From Utricularia gibba (Eukaryota; Streptophyta; Magnoliopsida; Lamiales; Lentibulariaceae), in contig NEEC01000198.1 in assembly GCA_002189035.1 (NCBI GenBank), forward strand, positions 1 through 28,168: a stretch of DNA of 28,168 nt, written 5' to 3'. Below the pieces are notes generated by a model. That model made no database searches and had not been told where the DNA came from. It was given only the letters and a program-made list of their open reading frames with translations. Each line of letters begins with the position of its first letter. Position 1 is the stretch's first letter. Below are positions 20,716-28,168 of this stretch, one piece after another. A program made the position numbers and the translations under genes.

Positions 20716-23524
20716 TGGTTTTCTCAACCGCATGCTTTATATTTGATAAGGTGCTCTCGTGGGGCAACGGTATCGAGTAGGAGGTCGAGTCGAGCTCGGG
20801 CCCATAGTCATTTGTAGCTCGGCAAAAAACTTGATGCATTTATTAACGTTTGGTTTTAATAGGCTGCCTCAATGGTTTCTCAAGGAAAAGCTTGTCGTTT
20901 TTGGGCGGGTGATGTCGTTGTGAACTTCGTTCTGACCAAGGTTCGGTCTGTCTCCTTTGCCAATCTGGTCCTACTCGACGAAAATCGTGATGCAGTTATT
21001 GAAGTTAGGATTTCATGAGCACCCAAAATGTTTTCTCAATCGCATGCTTTGTAGTTGAGGAGGCGCTCTAGTGGGGCACGGTATCGGGCAAAGGTCGAGT
21101 CGGGCTCGCCCAGAGTCATTTTTAGCCTGTCAAAAAAAGTGATGCATTTATTAACGTTGGGTTTTAATAGGCTGCCTACATGGTTTCTCAAGGAAAAGCT
21201 TGTCGTTTCTGGGCGGGTGATGTCTTTTGGAACTTCGTTCTGACCATAGGTTCGGTCTGACTCCTTTGCCACATCGGGTCCTACTCGACGAAAATCGTGA
21301 TGCAGTTATTGAAGTTAGGATTCATGAGCACCCAAAATGGTTTTCTCAACCGCATGCTTTATATTTGATAAGGCACTCTCGTGGGGCAACGGTATCGAGC
21401 AGGAGGTCGAGTCGAGCTCGGTCCCAGAGTCATTTGTAGCCCGGCAAAAAAATTGATGCATTTATTAACGTTCGGCTTTATAGGCTGCCTACATAGTTTC
21501 TCAAGGAAAAGCTTGTCGTTTCTGGGCGGGTGATGTCTTTTGGAACTTCGTTCTGACCATAGGTTCGGTCTGACTCCTTTGCCACATCGGGTCCTACTCG
21601 ACGAAAATCGTGATGCAGTTATTGAAGTTAGGATTTCATGAGCACCCAAAATGGTTTTCTCAACCGCATGCTTTATATTTGATAAGGTGCTCTCGTGGGG
21701 CAACGGTATCGAGTAGGAGGTCGAGTCGAGCTCGGGCCATAGTCATTTGTAGCTCGGCAAAAAACTTGATGCATTTATTAACGGTTGGTTTTAATAGGCT
21801 GCCTCAATGGTTTTCTCAAGGAAAAGCTTGTCGTTTTTGGGCGGGTGATGTCGTTGTGAACTTCGTTCTGACCCAAGGTTCGGTCTGTCTCCTTTGCCAA
21901 ATCTGGTCCTACTCGACGAAAATCGTGATGCAGTTATTGAAGTTAGGATTTCATGAGCACCCAAAATGCTTTTGTCAATCGCATGCTTTGTAGTTGAGGA
22001 GGCGCTCTAGTGGGGCACGGTATCGGGCAAAAGGTCGAGTCGGGCTCGCTCCAGAGTCATTTTTAGCCTGTCAAAAAAAGTGATGCATTTATTAACGTTG
22101 GGTTTTAATAGGCTGCCTACATGGTTTCTCAAGGAAAAGCTTGTCGTTTCTGGCGGGTGATGTCTTTTGGAACTTCGTTCTGACCATAGGTTCGGTCTGA
22201 CTCCTTTGCCACATCGGGTCCTACTCGACGAAAATCGTGATGCAGTTATTGAAGTTAGGATTCATGAGCACCCAAAATGGTTTTCTCAACCGCATGCTTT
22301 ATATTTGATAAGGCACTCTCGTGGGGCAACGGTATCGAGCAGGAGGTCGAGTCGAGCTCGGCCCAGAGTCATTTGTAGCCGGCAAAAAAATTGATGCATT
22401 TATTAACGTTCGGTTTTATTAGGCTGCCTACATAGTTTCTCAAGGAAAAGCTTGTCGTTTCTGGGCGGGTGATGTCTTTTGGAACTTCGTTCTGACCATA
22501 GGTTCGGTCTGACTCCTTTGCCACATCGGGTCCTACTCGACGAAAATCGTGATGCAGTTATTGAAGTTAGGATTTCATGAGCACCCAAAATGGTTTTCTC
22601 AACCGCATGCTTTATATTTGATAAGGTGCTCTCGTGGGGCAACGGTATCGAGTAGGAGGTCGAGTCGAGCTCGGGCCCATAGTCATTTGTAGCTCGGCAA
22701 AAAACTTGATGCATTTATTAACGGTTGGTTTTAATAGGCTGCCTCAATGGTTTTCTCAAGGAAAAGCTTGTCGTTTTTGGGCGGGTGATGTCGTTGTGAA
22801 CTTCGTTCTGACCCAAGGTTCGGTCTGTCTCCTTTGCCAAATCTGGTCCTACTCGACGAAAATCGTGATGCAGTTATTGAAGTTAGGATTTCATGAGCAC
22901 CCAAAATGCTTTTTCAATCGCATGCTTTGTAGTTGAGGAGGCGCTCTAGTGGGGCACGGTATCGGGCAAAAGGTCGAGTCGGGCTCGCCCAGAGTCATTT
23001 TTAGCCTGTCAAAAAAAGTGATGCATTTATTAACGTTGGGTTTTAATAGGCTGCCTACATGGTTTCTCAAGGAAAAGCTTGTCGTTTCTGGGCGGGTGAT
23101 GTCTTTTGGAACTTCGTTCTGACCATAGGTTCGGTCTGACTCCTTTGCCACATCGGGTCCTACTCGACGAAAATCGTGATGCAGTTATTGAAGTTAGGAT
23201 TCATGAGCACCCAAAATGGTTTTCTCAACCGCATGCTTTATATTTGATAAGGCACTCTCGTGGGGCAACGGTATCGAGCAGGAGTCGAGTCGAGCTCGGG
23301 CCCAAGTCATTTGTAGCCCGGCAAAAAAATTGATGCATTTATTAACGTTCGGCTTTATTAGGCTGCCTACATAGTTTCTCAAGGAAAAGCTTGTCGTTTT
23401 TGGCGGGTGATGTCGTTGAACTTCGTTCTGACCAAGGTTCGGTCTGACTCCTTTGCCACATCGGGTCCTACTCGACGAAAATCGTGATGCAGTTATTGAA
23501 GTTAGGATTCATGAGCACCCAAAA
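20716..23524 (+). repeat. Higher-order block: (A-B-C) x 3
   Basis: Starts are 20716 A, 21029 B, 21338 C, 21652 A, 21967 B, 22278 C, 22591 A, 22907 B and 23217 C. The trimer periods are 936, 939 and 934 bp. All three B copies end in GGATTCATG, and all three C copies share AAGGCACTC and the uncommon GTTCGG junction (GTTCGGCTTTATAGG, GTTCGGTTTTATTAGG, GTTCGGCTTTATTAGG). Position-specific shared variants like these are the hallmark of a true higher-order repeat. This is the best example in the window. Confidence 0.9.
22278..22590 (+). repeat. Representative C-type monomer (313 bp)
   Basis: Markers in order are TGGTTTTCTCAACCGCATGC, AAGGCACTC, GAGCAGG, CTCGGCCCAGAG, GTAGCCGG (other C copies have GTAGCCCGG), a run of seven A then TTGATGC, GTTCGGTTTTATTAGGCTGCC, ACATAGTTTCTC, TTTCTGGGCGGG, GTCTTTTGGAAC, ACCATAGG, TGACTCC and CCACATCGGG. 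The right half is B-like and the left half is C-specific. About 18 copies are present. Confidence 0.85.
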
Positions 23525-26500
23525 TGGTTTTCTCAACCGCATGCTTTATATTTGAGGAGGCGCTCTCGTGGGGCAACGGTATCGAGCAGGAGGTCGAGTC
23601 GAGCTCGGCCCATAGTCATTTGTAGCTCGGCAAAAAACTTGATGCATTTAATTAACGTTGGGTTTTAATAGCTGCCTACATTGTTTTCTCAAGAAAAGCT
23701 TGTCGTTTTTGGGCGGGTGATGTCGTTGTGAACTTCGTTCTGACCCAAGGTTCGGTCTGACCTTTGCCACATCGGGTCCTACTCGACGAAAATCGTGATG
23801 CAGTTATTGAAGTTAGGATTTCATGAGCACCCAAAATGGTTTTCTCAACCGCATGCTTTATATTTGATAAGTGCTCTCGTGGGGCAACGGTATCGAGTAG
23901 GAGGTCGAGTCGAGCTCGGGCCCATAGTCATTTGTAGCTCGGCAAAAAACTTGATGCATTTATTAACGGTTGGTTTTAATAGGCTGCCTCAATGGTTTTC
24001 TCAAGGAAAAGCTTGTCGTTTTTGGCGGGTGATGTCGTTGTGAACTTCGTTCTGACCCAAGGTTCGGTCTGTCTCCTTTGCCAAATCTGGTCCTACTCGA
24101 CGAAAATCGTGATGCAGTTATTGAAGTTAGGATTTCATGAGCACCCAAAATGCTTTTTCAATCGCATGCTTTGTAGTTGAGGAGGCGCTCTAGTGGGGCA
24201 CGGTATCGGGCAAAAGGTCGAGTCGGCTCGCTCCCAGAGTCATTTTAGCCTGTCAAAAAAATTGATGCATTTATTAACGTTGGGTTTAATAGGCTGCCTA
24301 CATAGTTTCTCAAGGAAAAGCTTGTCGTTTCTGGCGGGTGATGTCTTTTGGAACTTCGTTCTGACCATAGGTTCGGTCTGACTCCTTTGCCACATCGGGT
24401 CCTACTCGACGAAAATCGTGATGCAGTTATTGAAGTTAGGATTTCATGAGCACCCAAAATGGTTTTCTCAACCGCATGCTTTATATTTGATAAGGCGCTC
24501 TCGTGGGGCAACGGTATCGAGCAGGAGGTCGAGTCGAGCTCGGGCCCATAGTCATTTGTAGCTCGGCAAAAAACTTGATGCATTTATTAACGTTGGGTTT
24601 TAATAGCTGCCTACATTGTTTTCTCAAGGAAAAGCTTGTCGTTTTTGGGCGGGTGATGTCGTTGTGAACTTCGTTCTGACCAAGGGTCTGTCTCCTTTGC
24701 CAAATCTGGTCCTACTCGACGAAAATCGTGATGCAGTTATTGAAGTTAGGATTTCATGAGCACCCAAAATGGTTTTCTCAACCGCATGCTTTATATTTGA
24801 TAAGGTGCTCTCGTGGGGCAACGGTATCGAGCAGGAGGTCGAGTCGAGCTCGGCCCAGAGTCATTTGTAGCCCGGCAAAAAAATTGATGCATTTATTAAC
24901 GTTGGTTTTATAGGCTGCCTACATGGTTTCTCAAGGAAAAGCTTGTCGTTTCTGGGCGGGTGATGTCTTTTGGAACTTCGTTCTGACCATAGGTTCGGTC
25001 TGACTCCTTTGCCACATCGGGTCCTACTCGACGAAAATCGTGATGCAGTTATTGAAGTTAGGATTTCATGAGCACCCAAAATGGTTTTCTCAACCGCATG
25101 CTTTATATTTGATAAGGTGCTCTCGTGGGGCAACGGTATCGAGTAGGAGGTCGAGTCGAGCTCGGCCCATAGTCATTTGTAGCTCGGCAAAAAAACTTGA
25201 TGCATTATTAACGTTGGTTTTAATAGGCTGCCTCAATGGTTTTCTCAAGGAAAAGCTTGTCGTTTTGGGCGGGTGATGTCGTTGTGAACTTCGTTCTGAC
25301 CCAAGGTTCGGTCTGTCTCCTTTGCCAATCTGGTCCTACTCGACGAAAATCGTGATGCAGTTATTGAAGTTAGGATTTCATGAGCACCCAAAATGTTTTC
25401 TCAATCGCATGCTTTGTATTTGAGGAGGCGCTCTAGTGGGGCAACGGTATCGGCAAAAGGTCGAGTCGAGCTCGCTCCCAGAGTCATTTTTTAGCCTGTC
25501 AAAAAAATTGATGCATTTATTAACGTTGGGTTTTAATAGGCTGCCTACAAGTTTCTCAAGGAAAAGCTTGTCGTTTTTGGGCGGGTGATGTCTTTTGAAC
25601 TTCGTTCTGACCAAGGTTCGGTCTGACTCCTTTGCCACATCGGGTCCTACTCGACGAAAATCGTGATGCAGTTATTGAAGTTAGGATTTCATGAGCACCC
25701 AAAATGGTTTTCTCAACCGCATGCTTTATATTTGATAAGGCGCTCTCGTGGGGCAACGGTATCGAGCAGGAGGTCGAGTCGAGCTCGGGCCCAGAGTCAT
25801 TTGTAGCCGGCAAAAAAATTGATGCATTATTAACGTTGGGTTTTAATAGCTGCCTACATGGTTTCTCAAGGAAAAGCTTGTCGTTTTTTGGGCGGTGATG
25901 TCGTTGGAACTTCGTTCTGACCAAGGTTCGGTCTGACTCCTTTGCCACATCGGGTCCTACTCGACGAAAATCGTGATGCAGTTATTGAAGTTAGGATTTC
26001 ATGAGCACCCAAAATGGTTTTCTCAACCGCATGCTTTATATTTGATAAGGTGCTCTCGTGGGCAACGGTATCGAGCAGGAGGTCGAGTCGAGCTCGGCCC
26101 AGAGTCATTTGTAGCCCGGCAAAAAATTGATGCATTTATTAACGTTCGGCTTTATAGGCTGCCTACATAGTTTCTCAAGGAAAAGCTTGTCGTTTCTGGG
26201 CGGTGATGTCTTTGGAACTTCGTTCTGACCAAGGTTCGGTCTGACTCCTTTGCCACATCGGGTCCTACTCGACGAAAATCGTGATGCAGTTATTGAAGTT
26301 AGGATTTCATGAGCACCCAAAATGGTTTTCTCAACCGCATGCTTTATATTTGATAAGGTGCTCTCGTGGGGCAACGGTATCGAGTAGGAGGTCGAGTCGA
26401 GCTCGGGCCCATAGTCATTTGTAGCTCGGCAAAAAACTTGATGCATTTATTAACGGTTTTTTAATAGGCTGCCTCAATGGTTTTCTCAAGGAAAAGCTTG

Positions 26501-28168
26501 TCGTTTTTGGGCGGGTGATGTCGTTGTGAACTTCGTTCTGACCCAAGGTTCGGTCTGTCTCCTTTGCCAAATCTGGTCCTACTCGACGAAAATCGTGATG
26601 CAGTTATTGAAGTTAGGATTTCATGAGCACCCAAAATGCTTTTCAATCGCATGCTTTGTAGTTGAGGAGGCGCTCTAGTGGGGCACGGTATCGGCAAAGG
26701 TCGAGGGCTCGCTCCAGAGTCATTTTTAGCCTGTCAAAAAAGTGATGCATTTATTAACGTTGGGTTTAATAGGCTGCGTTGTTTTGGGGGGTGATGTCTT
26801 TTGGAACTTCGTTCTGACCATAGGTTCGGTCTGACTCCTTTGCCACATCGGGTCCTACTCGACGAAAATCGTGATGCAGTTATTGAAGTTAGGATTTCAT
26901 GAGCACCCAAAATGGTTTTCTCAACCGCATGCTTTATATTTGATAAGGTGCTCTCGTGGGGCAACGGTATCGAGTAGGAGGTCGAGTCGAGCTCGGGCCC
27001 ATAGTCATTTGTAGCTCGGCAAAAAACTTGATGCATTTATTAACGGTTGGTTTTAATAGGCTGCCTCAATGGTTTTCTCAAGAAAAGCTTGTCGTTTTGG
27101 GCGGGTGATGTCGTTGTGAACTTCGTTCTGACCCAAGGTTCGGTCTGTCTCCTTTGCCAAATCTGGTCCTACTCGACGAAAATCGTGATGCAGTTATTGA
27201 AGTTAGGATTTCATGAGCACCCAAAATGCTTTTGTCAATCGCATGCTTTGTAGTTGAGGAGGCGCTCTAGTGGGGCACGGTATCGGGCAAAAGGTCGAGT
27301 CGGCTCGCTCCCAGAGTCATTTTTAGCCTGTCAAAAAAAAGTGATGCATTTATTAACGTTGGGTTTTAATAGGCTGCCTACATAGTTTCTCAAGGAAAAG
27401 CTTGTCGTTTCTGGGCGGGTGATGTCTTTTGGAACTTCGTTCTGACCATAGGTTCGGTCTGACTCCTTTGCCACATCGGGTCCTACTCGACGAAAATCGT
27501 GATGCAGTTATTGAAGTTAGGATTCATGAGCACCCAAAATGGTTTTCTCAACCGCATGCTTTATATTTGATAAGGCGCTCTCGTGGGGCAACGGTATCGA
27601 GCAGGAGGTCGAGTCGAGCTCGGGCCCAGAGTCATTTGTAGCTCGGCAAAAAACTTGATGCATTTATTAACGTTGGGTTTTAATAGCGCCTACATGTTTC
27701 TCAAGGAAAAGCTTGTCGTTTTTGGGCGGGTGATGTCGTTGTGAACTTCGTTCTGACCCAAGGTTCGGTCTGTCTCCTTTGCCAATCTGGTCCTACTCGA
27801 CGAAAATCGTGATGCAGTTATTGAAGTTAGGATTTCATGAGCACCCAAAATGGTTTTCTCAACCGCATGCTTTATATTTGATAAGGTGCTCTCGTGGGGC
27901 AACGGTATCGAGTAGGAGGTCGAGTCGAGCTCGGGCCCATAGTCATTTGTAGCTCGGCAAAAAACTTGATGCATTTATTAACGGTTGGTTTTAATAGGCT
28001 GCCTCAATGGTTTTCTCAAGGAAAAGCTTGTCGTTTTTGGGCGGGTGATGTCGTTGTGAACTTCGTTCTGACCCAAGGTTCGGTCTGTCTCCTTTGCCAA
28101 ATCTGGTCCTACTCGACGAAAATCGTGATGCAGTTATTGAAGTTAGGATTTCATGAGCACCCAAAATG
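23525..28168 (+). repeat. Mixed higher-order block (M78-M92)
   Basis: The order is D A B D C A B C C A B A B D A, with starts at 23525, 23837, 24151, 24460, 24770, 25082, 25394, 25705, 26015, 26323, 26637, 26913, 27227, 27540 and 27851, then 2 bp of the next copy. A-B is followed by D, C, or another A. M82 (24770) and M86 (26015) start with the A marker AAGGTGCTC and then switch to C markers (GAGCAGG, CCCAGAG, GTAGCCCGG). Confidence 0.86.
26637..26912 (+). repeat. B-type monomer M88 with a deletion across the half-unit junction (276 bp)
   Basis: After TTTAATAGGCTGC (ending at 26777) the sequence jumps to GTTGTTTTGGGGGGTGATG. The CTACATGGTTTCTCAAGGAA segment and the following HindIII site are missing, about 30 bp in all, which removes the start of the right half-unit. 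Flanking sequence is otherwise normal B type, with small losses at GGCAAAGGTCGAGGGCTC. It is the only strongly shortened copy outside the 4.6-5.9 kb patch. Confidence 0.85.

Larger units (their letters stand above)
1..28168. repeat. Satellite DNA tandem array, 92 monomers of about 306-316 bp
   Basis: The landmark GAGCACCCAAAATG recurs every ~310 bp from end to end, always in the same orientation, with nothing inserted between copies. Taking the TG after CCCAAAA as monomer start, selected starts are 1, 317, 627, 941, 1249, 3386, 4615, 4905, 5103, 5313, 5596, 5867, 6448, 9224, 11081, 13240, 15099, 15727, 16043, 16356, 17284, 18212, 20716, 21652, 22591, 23525, 25082, 26637, 26913, 27540 and 27851; the last full copy ends at 28166. 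Type order M1-M92, in tens: ABACDDCCDC DABCDBDDAB DCABACDABA DABABABCAB DCABACABAD ABABABCABC ABABDABAAB CABCABCDAB DCABCCABAB DA. Nearly every copy carries HindIII (AAGCTT), SphI (GCATGC) and NsiI (ATGCAT) sites, so digestion should give a ~310-bp ladder. Long tandem arrays like this are typical of eukaryotic centromeric or subtelomeric heterochromatin; the chromosomal location and species are inference. No gene is supported anywhere in the window. Confidence 0.98.

Noticed and set aside
1-28168. CRISPR array
   Set aside because: The repeat unit is ~310 bp with no short repeat/unique spacer alternation; every base belongs to the repeat.
1-28168. rRNA intergenic spacer sub-repeats or a multicopy RNA gene array
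   Set aside because: No rRNA, 5S or tRNA sequence or RNA polymerase III box pattern was recognised, and the array is continuous with no gene between units.
1-28168. Inverted blocks within the array
   Set aside because: All 92 landmark sites (CCCAAAATG type) and the HindIII context GGAAAAGCTTGTC are on the + strand; no reverse-oriented copy was seen.
1-28168. Telomeric repeats or simple-sequence microsatellites
   Set aside because: No TTTAGGG/TTAGGG runs and no long mono-, di- or trinucleotide tracts are present; the longest runs are about eight A's within the monomer.

Overview
The whole 28,168-bp window is one uninterrupted tandem array of satellite DNA. I find no credible protein-coding gene, tRNA, rRNA, transposon, CRISPR array or single-copy sequence. 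Every base belongs to a head-to-tail repeat in one orientation. Marking each monomer at the TG that follows the near-invariant GAGCACCCAAAA gives 92 complete monomers (M1 at 1 to M92 ending at 28166) plus 2 bp of a 93rd. The intact monomer is 308-316 bp, and the window mean is 306 bp. This is eukaryotic heterochromatin, most likely centromeric, pericentromeric or subtelomeric. A plant, perhaps a grass, is my best guess, but it rests only on unit length and loose resemblance and is not proven.

The array is hierarchical. (1) Each ~314-bp monomer is an old duplication of a ~157-bp unit: both halves start with the same 12 bases (TGGTTTTCTCAA) and align in register. (2) Monomers fall into four diagnostic types. 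A has AAGGTG, GAGTAGG, CCCATAG, CTCAATGG and GTTGTGAAC. B has TCAATCGCATGC, GGGCAAAAGG, TTAGCCTGTC and ACCATAGG. C has AAGGCA, GAGCAGG, CCCAGAG and GTAGCCCGG. D has AAGGCG, GAGCAGG, CCCATAG and an A-like right half. By hand I count about 32 A, 26 B, 18 C and 16 D. (3) Types are arranged in higher-order units: A-B dimers (~625 bp) and A-B-C or A-B-D trimers (~936 bp).

Layout: 1-4614 is an irregular mixture (A B A C D D C C D C D A B C D). 4615-5866 is a degenerate patch of five shortened monomers (290, 198, 210, 283, 271 bp). 5867-9223 is mixed. 9224-11080 is (AB)x3. 11081-15098 is mixed. 15099-16355 is (AB)x2. 16356-18211 is (ABC)x2. 18212-20715 is A B A B D A B A. 20716-23524 is (ABC)x3. 23525-28166 is D A B D C A B C C A B A B D A. 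The first ~6.4 kb is shorter and more divergent (mean 293 bp per monomer) than the rest (mean 310 bp).

The points of most interest are the nested 157/314/625-936 bp structure; a diagnostic dinucleotide existing as CG, TG and CA in different types, as expected from deamination of a methylated CpG; monomers that are mosaics of other types, including reciprocal-looking exchanges in one ~25-bp interval; a ~60-bp box kept even in badly damaged monomers; and a deletion-biased pattern of small differences that may partly be long-read consensus error.
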